A stretch of 64,000 bases of DNA, from the NCBI GenBank assembly GCA_013397865.1, contig VZTI01005310.1, forward strand, positions 1,225,394 through 1,289,393, written 5' to 3'. How positions within the stretch are numbered: position 1 is the stretch's first letter; each line of letters begins with the position of its first letter. Below are positions 46,688 to 57,463 of this stretch, one piece after another. The notes under the pieces are model-generated. The model had not been told where the DNA came from. It made no database searches and saw nothing but the letters and a program-made list of their open reading frames with translations. The DNA comes from Struthidea cinerea. Taxonomy: Eukaryota > Chordata > Aves > Passeriformes > Corcoracidae. Made by a program: the position numbers and the translations under genes.

Positions 46688-46742
46688 AGTGGTGTTTTAC
46701 ACCCCAGCACGTGCCAGCAGTGGTGTTTTACAACCCAGCTGG
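46688..46742. repeat. Two-copy 31-bp tandem duplication
   Basis: AGTGGTGTTTTACA starts at 46688 and 46719. The first copy continues CCCCAGCACGTGCCAGC and the second ACCCAGCTGG. This is a small local duplication in otherwise unique DNA. A short inverted repeat ATTGATAA/TTATCAAT lies just upstream at 46656-46677. Confidence 0.75.
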
Positions 46743-47491
46743 AACTTTTAAGGTTAAGCATGTAAATGCTGGTAACTCTCACAGAATTAGATAATCTTTA
46801 GCCCTTTTTCGGGGTTAAAACAGGGATTTGCATGATTTGTTCCAATCTCCAGTGTCTGTGCTGCTCACTAACGCAGACTGGCCCGTTTGTTCCTTTGGGT
46901 CTGCTGCTGGTTGGACACTCTCAATTCCCCTGGCAATGGATCTGCTCTGGATACACATTCATGGAAGTGAACTCTGGACTGCATTCCCCACCAGAATTCC
47001 TGCTGCAAACACTGGAGCTGCTCTATCAGCTCCTTTCCTCTGCCTGCAGGGCACACAAACCCTTCTTGTCCCTCGCTCTCCCCTCTCTCTGCATTCTGCA
47101 CTGAAGTTCCGTGAATTTGGGGAATTTAGTTGAAATTCAGGCATTTGTTTTGTGTTCATGTCACACGTTGTTTCTGCCACAGTTGCTCTCCTTCCCCCCT
47201 CAGCGAGCAGCACACGGAATAAAAGGAGCTTGTGTGAGATTTGGCTCAGCAGCCTCAGCGCTGCCTCTGTGCCAAAGCCCTTAAAGCTGCAGCAGGCCCG
47301 GCTGAGCTGAGAGCTGCAACAGCCCGGGCTTGTCAGGGCTTTTCTTCTTCTCTTTTAACTGTTCCAGATCCTCTGGGAGGGGAGGAAATGAGGAGGCTCC
47401 AGGCAGAGTCACCCAGTGCTCCCAGTAATGGACCGGCACTGGGTAAAATGGGCAGTCCCATGAGCAGTCAGAGTGGAATTTGTCAAAGTGA
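46743..47491. other. Unique noncoding stretch
   Basis: This stretch is moderately GC-rich at 47220-47340. No repeat or exon is recognised. Confidence 0.45.
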
Positions 47492-47734
47492 GGAGGAAAG
47501 AGGGGAAATTTAGATGGGATATTGGGAAGGAATTCCTCCCTGTGAGGGTGGGGAGGGGCTGGGATGGAATTCCCAGAGCAGCTGTGGCTGCCCCTGGATC
47601 CCTGGAAGTGCCCAAGGCCAGGCTGGAGCACCCTGGGACAGTGGGAGGTGTCCCTGGGCATGGCAGGGGTGGCACTGGGTGGGATTTGAGGTCCCTTCCA
47701 ACCCAAACCCACTCCAGGATTCTGTGATTCCATG
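47492..47734 (+). mobile_element. CR1 LINE 3' fragment
   Basis: The plus-strand CR1 segment runs from GAGGAAAGAGGGGAAATTTA through GATATTGGGAAGGAATTCC, CAGAGCAGCTGTGGCTGCCC and GGGAGGTGTCCCTGGGCATG, to CCAACCCAAACCCACTCCAG and a GATTCTGTGATTCCATG tail. It is about 240 bp, with a G-quadruplex-type motif at 47546-47563. Confidence 0.95.
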
Positions 47735-48003
47735 AAAAGCAAACTCTGGGCTGATTAAACCTACCTGGGGGGATTTTTTCTGTGCTTGCACCTTGTACCA
47801 ATCCCTGTCCCTGTGGCTCTTCCTCACAGACACTGGAAACATCCACGGCAGGGAGGTTTTGCTTTGTTTGGCTCCAGTGCCTTGCTGGGACGTGATAATA
47901 ATGGTCAGCTGCTCAAAAATTATCTATGCTGGGGCTCAGGGCCTAAATTTAACTGAAACTCACCCCAAAATCTCCTGAGATTCCAGCTTCCCAGTCAGTC
48001 AGG

Positions 48004-48207
48004 TCTCCCAGAGGGTGCTGGGCACTGCCCAGGCTCCCCAGGGAATGGGCACGGCCCCGAGGCTGCCGGAGCTCCAGGAGCGTTTAGACAGCACTTCCAG
48101 GGATGCACAGGGTAGGATTTTGGGGGGTCTATGGAGGGTCAGGGGTTGGGCTCTGATCTCTGTGGGCCATTCCAGCTCAGAATATTCCATGATTTTATGA
48201 TTCTGTG
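48004..48207 (+). mobile_element. CR1 LINE 3' fragment (distinct subfamily)
   Basis: The plus strand reads GGGAATGGGCACGGCCCCGA, GGCTGCCGGAGCTCCAGGAG, CGTTTAGACAGC and GGATGCACAGGGT, ending CCATTCCAGCTCAGAATATT and CCATGATTTTATGATTCTG. This is the CR1 3' type ending in TTCCAGCTCAGGATATTC rather than AACCCAAACCATTCC, so it is a different subfamily from most copies here. It is about 205 bp and 5'-truncated. Confidence 0.85.
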
Positions 48208-48369
48208 GGGTTATTAAAACAATTCCCATTGTACCACTGCTCCCTTTCCTTTCCCTCGTGGATGTCAGTGGAGGCTTCCCCCAGCACAGGGTTGTAGGTG
48301 CTAAAAAGCTGGAATCAGAGAAATTCTTCAGCCTTTTCTCAATATTCTGTGAGCAGACTGTCTTTCCCA

Positions 48370-48705
48370 TGTAAACTATTTTAAACAAGGTCACAGTTCC
48401 ATAAACTTCTTGCACCCGCAGGCTGTTTTGCAAGATTGTTATGGCTTCGACTTTAAAAATATTTTGGAATCAGTATCTTAGGACTTGGCCAATCCTCTCA
48501 AGGGGTGGATGGCCGAGAAACCAATTACCTATTGCCACTCAACACACTTTTTGCCATCTATCCTATATAGTAGTCAGAAAATTATTACAGAAAAGCTTCG
48601 GCCTCCACTGTCCATGAGCCTGGGCTCTGTGGCGTTTTCGTTATGCGCCTCGGACGTAACAGCGACACAGGGTCAGGTCCTGCCTGGTGGCTCCTGTCAC
48701 TCCAA
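48370..48705 (+). mobile_element. Family B LTR-like element, copy 2
   Basis: This is homologous to 5110-5390 in the same orientation. The strongest block runs from 48483 (ACTTGGCCAATCCTCTCAAG followed by GGGTGGATGGCCGAG) to CAACACACTTTTTGCC. The CCAAT (48489) is kept, the TATA position reads CTATATAG (48563), and no clean AATAAA follows. The copy diverges more at its 3' side. No proviral genes adjoin it. Confidence 0.65.
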
Positions 48706-49245
48706 GGAGCACCTAAATCCCTGTCAGCATCTCCTGCTGGAAGGAATTCCCCTTTGCTCTTCCCAAAGGTAAATAAACTCATACTAACGTTTTTCAGGAT
48801 GCCAAAACAAGCTGTTTTCTCTTTATAGGACACCACGCTGACTGCCAGCACCCTTGGAAAGTTCTTCCTTCACAACAGCTTTGAAAGCCATCCTGCAGTT
48901 CTCCTGAAAGGAAGACTCTTGTCCTTCTGTTTCCTTGATCCGGCTTTGCAAGGAGAGGGGCCTTGTGGCAACGGGAAGAGCTGCAGGAGGGCTGGCAGCA
49001 CGTCCTGGCTTTCCTACAGCGTTTGTAGCCTTGGGCCACTCATTTGGTGCTTGTGCCTTTTCAGTGCGCGTGTTCGGTACATAAACACCAGCGGCCTTCC
49101 CCGTGCTGCTCCTGGCTCTGCCTTTCCAGAGCACAGATTTCCTGGAGCCCTCCTGGAACCCTCCTCACCCAGCAAAGGAAGCAGAACTTGGCAGAAGGAA
49201 GAGGAAAAACTTGTGAACGCTGTGTTGGAACCCAAACCCGGGATA
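48706..49245. other. Unique noncoding stretch
   Basis: GC-moderate sequence with overlapping open frames on both strands up to about 120 codons and no recognised domain. Confidence 0.45.
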
Positions 49246-49433
49246 TTTCATGGAATGCTGGAATGGGTTGGGTTGGAGGGACCTTAAATCCCACCCAGTG
49301 CCACCCCTGCCATGGGCCGGGACATCTCCTGCTGCCCCAGGGTGCTCCAACCTGGCCTTGGACACTTCCAGGGATCCAGGGGCAGCCACAGCTGCTCTGG
49401 GAATTCCATCCCAGCCCCTCCCCACCCTCCCAG
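49246..49433 (-). mobile_element. CR1 LINE 3' fragment
   Basis: This is the reverse complement of the CR1 3' end: CATGGAATGCTGGAATGGGT, GGGTTGGAGGGACCTTAAAT, CCATGGGCCGGGACATCTCC, CCAGGGGCAGCCACAGCTGC and CCCAGCCCCTCCCCACCC. Sense is minus. It is about 190 bp. Confidence 0.94.
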
Positions 49434-49846
49434 TGCATTTACAGCACTTTGCCTTGTCTTTAGCTCAGTGGAAGCAGTGGCTCTGGTGTTATCACCTGGG
49501 GTTGGAGATTGAATATTTTCATTAAGTCCGGAGTCTTTTCCACTCCTAAAAGCATTTCTGTAGCGCTGTTTGCTAAGCACAGTCATTTGGCTGTTGATGT
49601 TTATATAAAAACAAAGAAAATATCTCCCTTTCCTAATACTGTGAACTCTCGTTGCCATTTTCCTCCTGCGATGACAACAGGAGAATTGCCTTTAATTAAA
49701 ATAATGCAAAAAATGCAAAGCCGTGAGAATTCTTGGTAAAAAAATATTCAGAATAGGTGGTGGGGGAGAAGAAATGGTAGAGGATGAAACCGATTATTTT
49801 GCATGAGCTGATATGAAATATTTGGGACCAGGCCTGCTGACAGCAG
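49434..49846. other. Unique noncoding stretch
   Basis: A/T-rich unique sequence in which nothing is recognised. Confidence 0.5.
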
Positions 49847-49893
49847 CCTTCCCTTCCCTTCCCTTCCCTTCCCTTCCCTTCCCTTCCCTTCCC
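49847..49893. repeat. (CCCTT)n microsatellite, about nine units
   Basis: Forty-seven bases of uninterrupted CCTTC pentamers sit directly against the 3' end of the neighbouring minus-strand CR1. In CR1 sense orientation the array is (AAGGG)n and occupies the place where the octamer tail would be. Confidence 0.97.
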
Positions 49894-49972
49894 ATAAAAT
49901 CACAAAATAGTTTGGCTTGGAAGGGACCCTAAAGATCCCCCAGTTCAATCCCCCTCATCCATTTCCATCCCC
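49894..49972 (-). mobile_element. Short CR1 3' fragment
   Basis: Plus-strand AAATCACAAAATAGTTTGGC, TTGGAAGGGACCCTAAAGAT and CCCCAGTTCAATCCCCC are the reverse complement of a CR1 3' end of the GGATTGAACTGGGGGATCTT type. About 80 bp remain. Confidence 0.85.
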
Positions 49973-50366
49973 CATATTCCCATTTTTTGGGGGGAGATGT
50001 ATTCACAGAATGTAAAATCCCCGGGAAAATGCAAGCCTGGTTTGGTTTTTTTCCCTTAAAAATTCCATAGCATCGAGCTCCCTTTAATTAATTTTACAAG
50101 ATGATCAATTGACAACATTACAACATCAGCAAGCCCATCCAGCAGAACTTGTATGGGAATGGTTTGTAAATCTGCTGCTTGTAAAATATTAAAGAAAAGC
50201 TCTGGTCAAAAGTCGAGTTTGCTGCGTATTGACAAGGACTGGCCTTAAAATGGAAAACCAGAAAATGAGGCTGGTGGGACCTGGGTTTGGGGACTCTGTA
50301 GGCAAAAAGAGTGAGCTGAAGGGGTGCTCTGGGTGGGCAGAAGGGAAGTAGAAAGATATCCATGGA
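49973..50366. other. Unique noncoding stretch
   Basis: Nothing is recognised. Confidence 0.5.
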
Positions 50367-50619
50367 TTTCATGGAATCCTGGAGTGGTTTGGGTGGGAAG
50401 GGACCCCAAAGCCCATCCAGTGCCACCCCTGCCATGGCAGGGACACCTCCCACTGTCCCAGGGAGCTCCAAACCCTGTCCAGCCTGGCCTTGGGCACTTC
50501 CAGGGATCCAGGGGCAGCCACAGCTGCTCTGGGAATTCCATCCCAGCCCCTCCCACCCTCATTCCTTCCCAGTGTCCCATCCAGCCCTGCCCTCTGGCTG
50601 TGGGAAGCCATTCCCCCTC
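50367..50619 (-). mobile_element. CR1 LINE 3' fragment
   Basis: This is the reverse complement of the CR1 3' end: TTTCATGGAATCCTGGAGTG, GTGGGAAGGGACCCCAAAGC, CCATGGCAGGGACACCTCCC and CAGGGGCAGCCACAGCTGCT, through GAAGCCATTCCCCCT. Sense is minus. It is about 250 bp. The quadruplex-type strand is slightly shortened (CCCAGCCCCTCCCACCC at 50542). Confidence 0.95.
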
Positions 50620-51515
50620 TACTTTACTTTTGGGTTATGCCCTCTTGGAATTTTTCTTACTCCAACAAGTTTTATAATACATGATATTTTTTACTCATTT
50701 TTTCCTTACAGAGCATGCAAACATCCTGAAATACTTAATCTATATATTTTTTAATTATTATTTTTAAATAGCGCTGTGCATAAACTTTCATTTGGTTCAT
50801 TTGGGGAAAAATATGGCTGACCTAAATAGCAAAACTACCTTTGATCTTGCAGAGATTGAACTGTTAGCAGAAATTAATGACTGAAAAATGAACACGTGTG
50901 GCATCCCTCCAGAGAATAAAACACAGCTCTGAATCAAAGAATCCCAGTGCAGAAGAAGCCAACTCCCCACAAAGCTCATGCTTTTAAACAAAAGGACTGG
51001 AATTTTAAAGAGGGCTCCACAGGAGGGGAGTGACCAGGCTGTGCCCCTGGTTTAGAAATGAAAGTTCTCCGCTGTGTGTTGTGTGTTCCTCATTTGGGGT
51101 TGTGGGTGAATTTGAAGTGGGTCAGCCCTTGCTGGCTCCCTCTGAACGGCTCCAGAGTGCTGGAAAATCTCAAATAAGAGGCATGAAATCCATCTTTGGA
51201 GGCTGAGTCTGAGGCAGGAGAGGTGGGGAGTCAGTGCTGTCCCTCCAAACCTTCCCCACATGCAGTGCCTGGATTCTGAGCTGGCATTTGGGTGAGGAAA
51301 ATGGAAAACCAGGAGCTGCCACAGGAAGCCTGGAATATGTGGCCTCGTTTTCCAGGACTGACAAGCCCTCGGTGTTGATGGGATTTGGTGTTTGCCCAGC
51401 ACGTTTGGAATTCTGAGTTGTTACAATCCTAAATGCTGAGTTAGAAACTCACATTCCTGCTCATTGCATCAAAATTTATGGGTTTTTTTCCAGAATCTTG
51501 GCATCTTTTTCCCTC
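50620..51515. other. Unique A/T-rich noncoding stretch
   Basis: 50720-50780 is nearly all A and T. No exon or mobile element is recognised. Confidence 0.5.
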
Positions 51516-51778
51516 AAGGACAAGGGGAAATGGCCTCAAATTACACCAAGGCAAGTTCAGGCTGAAGTTTAGGGAAAATTCCTTCACTGGAAGAGTGGTT
51601 CAATATCGGAAGGGGCTCCTCAGGGCAGAGGTGGAGTCCCAGATCCTGGAGATGCTCAGACATGAGTGGATGTGGCAGTGGGTGATGATGGTTTGGTTTA
51701 GGTGGGGTCTGGTCAAAGGTTGGACTTGATGCTCTTGGAGGTCTTTTCCAACCTTATCGATTCCATGATTTTATCATG
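51516..51778 (+). mobile_element. CR1 LINE 3' fragment (GGTTGGACTTGATG subfamily)
   Basis: The plus strand reads AAGGACAAGGGGAAATGGCC, GGCTGAAGTTTAGGGAAAAT, TCTGGTCAAAGGTTGGACTT and GGAGGTCTTTTCCAACCTTA, then CGATTCCATGATTTTAT. It is about 260 bp and 5'-truncated. Its 3' end differs from the AACCCAAACCATTCC type and matches the short piece at 17622. Confidence 0.92.
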
Positions 51779-54700
51779 TCAGTTCTCCATCTCTGGAAAA
51801 GGGCAATATTGGGGGTTTTTTTCCTCTTTTCTTTCTCTTTATTTGCATCTAAATTCCAGGTTCTTCAAGGTCTGTGCACAGTCCTGAGCACCCTGGCTAT
51901 GGATTTCAGAGAGGTGCTCTAGGAGGTTCTCTAATGTAATTAGCAATGGTCAATCTGATTGAAGTAACAAAATGTGTGTAATGCTCTGCCCATGGAAGGC
52001 TTAATTAATTAAAATTCATTGAATGTATCACAGAGCTTGCTCACCGAGGAGCGTGCTGGAAACACCACATATTGTTTATTACTTCTGTAGCGAAAAAGGG
52101 GATAATAACTTGAGTTTGTGATTCCAATTTACAGGATTTGTCTACGAAAACACAAATTCCCTGCAAGATCACTTGACCTCAATTTCCACTTATTGACGGG
52201 TGTCTGGCTGCCTCACCCTCCTCAGGCATTGTGGTGTTAATGGGAGATTCAATTAAAGAAAGAACCAAAATTAATGCTTCATTCTGCACCCTCTTCCTGG
52301 CTGATGGCGAAGCTGGAAGGATATTTTTTTATCAGAATGTGGATTATCCAAAGGAAATTCCACTTCCAGCTCTATGCTCCTTCCTTTTAGTGGTTTTAGT
52401 GGCACATGAAGTTCAACTTTTATTTCTCCTGAGTTCCTAACTGGAGTTTTCCAGCTGGAACTCCAGGATCTAAAGCAGCCAGGACACTGCTGCAGCAACA
52501 CCAGCCTGGCGCTGCTGGGCTTTGCTTCCTTATTTCCTCCACGTGCAGGCAATTCCAGCGTCACCTGGACACTTGGGAATGTATCCGAGTGGTAGATTGG
52601 CTTTGAACATGGCAGCGTAAAGCTGGTGTAGGGCCTGAAGCCGTTCCAAACTCCTCGAATAGGGAATTTGGCCCGTGGGGTCTTGTTCTGTGGTGTGGAA
52701 GAGGAGAGGTGGAGCCTGACCTTTGTGGTGGGACGCTTGTGGGGCTCAGTGCTGCTGCCTGGGCCCAGGGACACCCTCCTGTGCCAGGTGCCAGCAGTGC
52801 CAGGATTGCCGATGCCACAAAATTTGCTGCAAAGCTCTCGGTGCCTCTGCAGCTGCTCTGGAGTCAGCTCCTGCTTCGGCCCCGCCACCCCTGCTGGTTA
52901 AACCCCCGTGTCAGCCCTGCGCAGTCAGGCAGCACAGGCCGGGTGTCGAATAATTAAATGTGATGAAATCAATAGCAGAGAAGTGGGGGCTTGTAGGGGG
53001 AGAGCTGGGCAGGTCTCCACTCGTGTGGCTGTGCAGGAGGCAAAGCCAGATCTCTGAAACGTGGGATTCCTGCCCTTGGTGACTGTAGTTCCCTGGAAAT
53101 GCATGAGGGAAATCTACTGGTGGACACATCCTCCCGGAACAGGTGGGTTTCAGGGAGCCCGCTGCAGCCCAGAGTGCCAAAGGTGGTGTAGTTAAACCTG
53201 CCCTAATGGAAATGTGCCTGTCTGCAGCTTTAAGCAGCCTGCAGACAGTCACCGGCAAAGCTGTCATTAGACAGGCCAAAAATACCTGAACAAAGTGCTG
53301 CCTTTCTCAAAACCAGCAGCATTTCTTCTGGAACACTTCAGTCTTGTGCTTCTGCCATTGTCGTGTGACAGTGACTGCAGCTGCTTTGTCCCACGCTGTC
53401 CTGTCTGCTGGAAATGTGCTGCGAGGAGGCTGGGCACGGGCAAAGCGGGAGCTCCTTTGTGCTGCAGGTAACTGCAGACATCCTTTACCCGCTGGGGCAC
53501 TGCCCAGGAACAGCTCTGCACAGCCCGTGGCCAAGAGAAAGGACCAGGAACTGCTTTGCATCTGTTCTTGCTGCTAATCCTATTCCCAGCAACAGGATTA
53601 GTTCATAAACAAAGAGCTCTCCTCGTCTGCTCCCTGCTCTGAAAATCGGACGGGGTTTGTTTTACATGCAGCACCTCTCGCACTCAGCACCACATCCAGC
53701 TCTTCCATCTGCTGGAATTCCCTGAACTGATACAGAGATTTGTGTGATTTCTGGGAAAACAAAACTGATGAGAATGTAGCAATCATCCTATCCTGGTTTT
53801 GAGGGTTATGTATTATTAAATATATTTAAAAACATAATTATTCCAATGGACCTGGGGGATGGGAAGAGGCAATAACTTGGGATGTTATTAATGAGGGGAC
53901 TGTCCCGTGTGCCCCTGCCTTGCTCCGAGGACAAGGCTGTTGGAAGGAACCGGATTTCCTCATCGAGTTACTCACCTGGAAATGGTTTTAGTGATGCTCA
54001 GTTATTGCTGGAGGCTGGGAGGTGCCTGAGATTCTCTCACTGCTCTGTAATCCCTGGGCACTGCTGCCAAATCCCATTTGCACCCAGTAATCGGAAGGAA
54101 ACACCAAACTTCCTTCAGCTTTTCCTCGCCCTCTTCCCTCGCTCCAGGACTGTGCTCGGAGGTAGCAGGGAAAGGAGCAGGGAGAACATATGTGAGCTCT
54201 CCTGGCAGGACTGAAGGGTAGCAGAGACCCGTCTTTGCTTTTATAATTACTTCTGCAAAGCCGTGCTGGCAGCTCCTCCCTGTAGAACCGCAGCATATGC
54301 CAGCAAAACTTTCCGTGCTGGCACCGCTCCCCGAGTTGCTCAGATGATGTGAGCTAAGTTGACAAAAGCAGTATTTTGTCAGTGCTGCTACGTCTCCTGG
54401 ATTCAATATTTCAGGACCGTTCTTCCTGACAGTGCCGTTCTTCCCTCCCTCGCCTCCTTCCTCGCTGCTCTTCCTCTCATTCCCTCGTGTCTTTCCTCGT
54501 CACTTTCTCCACCCAACAGAAGAAACAAACCCAAACCCAAACCCCTCCACGCACCGAGGCTGGCAGCATCACCCCAATCACTACAGATCCTTAATCGCAA
54601 CGGCACAGAAATATTTTATCATTTTCTGCAGCTGGCCTGACCCACCCCTGCTAAGGTATTCCCACTGCTCTCCAGGACAGACTCGCCTCACCCAGAGAGA

Positions 54701-56944
54701 GCAAATGATGTCACTTGACCTTTCTGGTGTGTCCGACCTGGCCAGCCGGGCTGGGGAAGGGGAGCTGAGGAGCAGATGGACTTGTGGCAGGAGCTGGGCG
54801 GCAGATGGTGCCTGCAGACAGCTCCGACGTGGCCTCGGCCTCAGTGGCTGTGGGTTTCCCCTTTCAGCAGCGCTGATAAGGCTTTGAGATGTGTGCTTAG
54901 GCATTGTAGAGATGTGCTGATAAGGGACTGCCTCAGCAGCAGCAGCAGGACAAACCCTGATGTTTAGTCTGAGGGTTCAAGGGTTCATCTTTACTCCTGG
55001 TAAAGAAGAAATCGTTCCAGACCACGTGATCAAATCTGAAAATTCTTGAATCGCCCTTTTCCTGACACAGTTCATCTTCAATGCATGAGATTTATTTCAT
55101 CTGATGTTAATTGTCACATTAATTCATCTGATACTTTTTGTCTGGGTTCAGCATAAACCCAGAGCCTTCTGGCCATGCCTGCACAATTGGAAACAAACAG
55201 ATTTTTTTTTTAATGTTCATTAGTTCCATCATTTTTGAAAAGGTTTTTGGGACTGGCTTAACCAAAACCCAAAGTCTTAGCCTGAAGCTTCTGAGCAGGC
55301 TTAGAGTGTCCAGCTTGCAGCTCATGTAGAGCACTTCTCTTCCTCGGGAGAGCATCCACGGAGGGGCTGAGAGAGACTGAGATGATCAGGTTGATTTGTT
55401 CTCTTCAGTGCATCCACCTCAGCAATTCCCAGCTTTTCCCTGCAACTGGAGCTGGAGCTGCCCCAGCCCCCTGCCAGGAGCTGCATATCTGTTATCTGAA
55501 ATCGTCGCATTTGTAGACCTGGCCGGTGACATCCTCAATCCTGGGCTAAACCCTGGCTTTGCCAAATCGTTCTTTACTGGGCTGCTTTCAATCTCCCCTT
55601 TCTCCATCTCCTGAATTTTTCATGGCCTGTAAAGAAGGATTGTCTTCTGGAGTCAAAGGAGAAAGATGAATTAAAAATGAGGAGCGAGTGGAGTTGGGTT
55701 ATAATAGGTCAAGTTGCTGCTTTGGGGTTTTATTTGTGTAGGAATGTGAAATACAGCAAAGAAATTTGGCTGAGACAGCCCGGAGGAACCTGAACGTAAA
55801 GATCTCTAAACCCAAGCGCTGCACAGAGATGAGGAGATGCCTCCCCATGTGAAATGTCTGGGGTAAAATGTGGTTTTAACTGAAAATCAGGGCAGAATGT
55901 GGTTCAGGATGAAATTTTAATTCCCAAACGAAACCAAAAAGAGGTTAAATGTTTATATTTTACCTCTCGGCACTTCTCAGTTACTCTCAATATGTACATT
56001 GACACTGTGCCACAGGGATGCTCCTCCTGTTGCCAGATTTTTTTTTCCTAATGTCAAAACATTCCTAGTTTGAGAAATCCCAATAGATTAAGGGATTGGA
56101 AGATCCATATGTTTGGGGAAGGTGGTGTGAAATGTAGTGGAAAAGTTCGTGTGCTTGGTATTCTCTCAAAGCAGATGGGGGGAGCAAAGAGTTAACTTTG
56201 AGGCAAAAAAGTATTAAATGCTGCAGTTCCAATGTTACTGAATCTGTATGGCATGAAATCCACCTGCCTTTGATGTAACACACCAGCGGAATTGGGAATT
56301 GAGGCCACTGGGGTTGCATGAAAAATCAGTGGCCAAGGCAGAGCTGGGGAGGGAGGGAGCGTGGGGGCTCCCAGACCTGGATTTCGCTGGTTCTGCCTGG
56401 TGTCCAGGTAGTTTTGGGGGCACTCACATCACTGAATTTCAGGGGCAATCACCTGGAGATGGGAAGGTCCCTCTGTGATTCCCAGCCTCTGAGAAAGGAG
56501 TGCGTTTTGGATCACCCCTTGAGCACTCGCTGTGGATTTGGGCTCCTCATCTCCCCGAAGTTCAGGCTTGTGACTCCCTTCCACTGATGCTCCCATTTTA
56601 GTACTTGGATAGTGGAGATAATGGTGCTGGACTTGTTTATGAAGAGAGCTGAGATTCACAATTTGGAATGTTTCTATCTCTGAATGAGACATAATTAATT
56701 TCTTTCTGTCATTACATGCAAAATTCTGCAACAGATGGACCAGTATCATTTGGCAAATAATTCATCTGACATTTCCCTCATCAATCATTAAACAATTGGT
56801 CCAGTTCTCCATTGTGGAGCAAGCTTTCAATCCTGTTTTGTTCCATGTTTCACAGCATGCTGATGGGATTGGGCTGGATCCCTCGGAACCAGGGAGGGAC
56901 TGACTTGGGGGATCTGTGAGCAAAGGACTCACTCCTGTCTGTCA
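51779..56944. other. Long unique noncoding stretch
   Basis: 51930-52110 is A/T-rich with TAATTAATTAA cores. 54417-54518 is a pyrimidine-rich tract that ends in CCCAACAG, like a 3' splice site, followed by AACCCAAACCCAAACCCC; no acceptable exon follows. 54942-54953 is a short CAG run. The minus-strand open frame at 52271-52888 is listed separately. No mobile element is recognised. Confidence 0.4.
52271..52888 (-). other. Unassigned 205-codon open frame, possibly a decayed coding remnant
   Basis: The frame opens at a GTG rather than an ATG and begins with a plausible amphipathic segment (LTPEQLQRHRELCSKF). Later segments are mixed in character, with a basic/acidic C-terminus (IELEVEFPLDNPHSDKK). 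At the segment after residue 22, a neighbouring frame reads a hydrophobic run (VASAILALLAP), as would happen if an indel had shifted the frame of a former gene. I do not recognise a family, and there is no poly(A) tail or flanking direct repeat to prove a processed pseudogene. Chance is the more likely explanation. Confidence 0.15.
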
Positions 56945-57463
56945 GAGAATTTCGGATTGCGTTGGGTTGGAAGGGACCTTAAAGCCCATCCTGCCATGGG
57001 CAGGGACACCTCCCACTGCCCCAGGCTGCTCCAACCTGGCCTTGGGCACTTCCAGGGATGCAGGGGCAGCCACAGCTGCTCTGGGAATTCCATCCCAGCC
57101 CCTCACCACCTCATTCATTCCAATATCCCATCTAACCCTGCCCTCTTGGAGATTGAAGCCATTCCCCCTTGTCCTGTCACTCCACTCCTTGGAAATAGTC
57201 TCTCTCCATCTTTCCTGTCTCCTTGGAAGGCCACACTGAGGTCACCCTGAAGCTTTTCCTCTCCGGGCTGGACAATCCCAGCTCTCCCAGCCTTTCTTCC
57301 CAGCAGAGCTGCTCCATCCCTCTGATCATCCTGGAGCCTCCTCTGGACTCTCTCCAACACCTCCACGTCCCTCCTGTGCTGGGCCCCAGGGCTGGGGCAG
57401 CTCTGCAGGTGGGGCCTCACCTGAGCCGGGCACAGGGGCAGAATCCCCTCCCTGACTTTGTGG
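56945..57463 (-). mobile_element. CR1 LINE 3' fragment, longest in the window
   Basis: About 520 bp of CR1 in minus orientation. Reading the plus strand: GTTGGGTTGGAAGGGACCTT, CCATGGGCAGGGACACCTCC, CAGGGGCAGCCACAGCTGCT, then CCATTCCCCCTTGTCCTGTC, CTCCAGCCTTTC-type and GATCATCCTGGAGCCTCCTC blocks, and GGTGGGGCCTCACCTGAGCC near the 5' truncation point. It reaches into the region just upstream of the usual short 3' end but keeps no intact reverse-transcriptase frame. Stops and frameshifts interrupt it, so it is inactive. Confidence 0.95.

Noticed and set aside
47281..47846. Overlapping open frames of 145-153 codons on the minus strand
   Set aside because: They are antisense readings of the CR1 at 47492-47734, and similar peptides appear at every other CR1 copy.
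54417..54545. Polypyrimidine tract ending in CCCAACAG as a real 3' splice site
   Set aside because: No coding or otherwise plausible exon follows, and tracts like this are common by chance.
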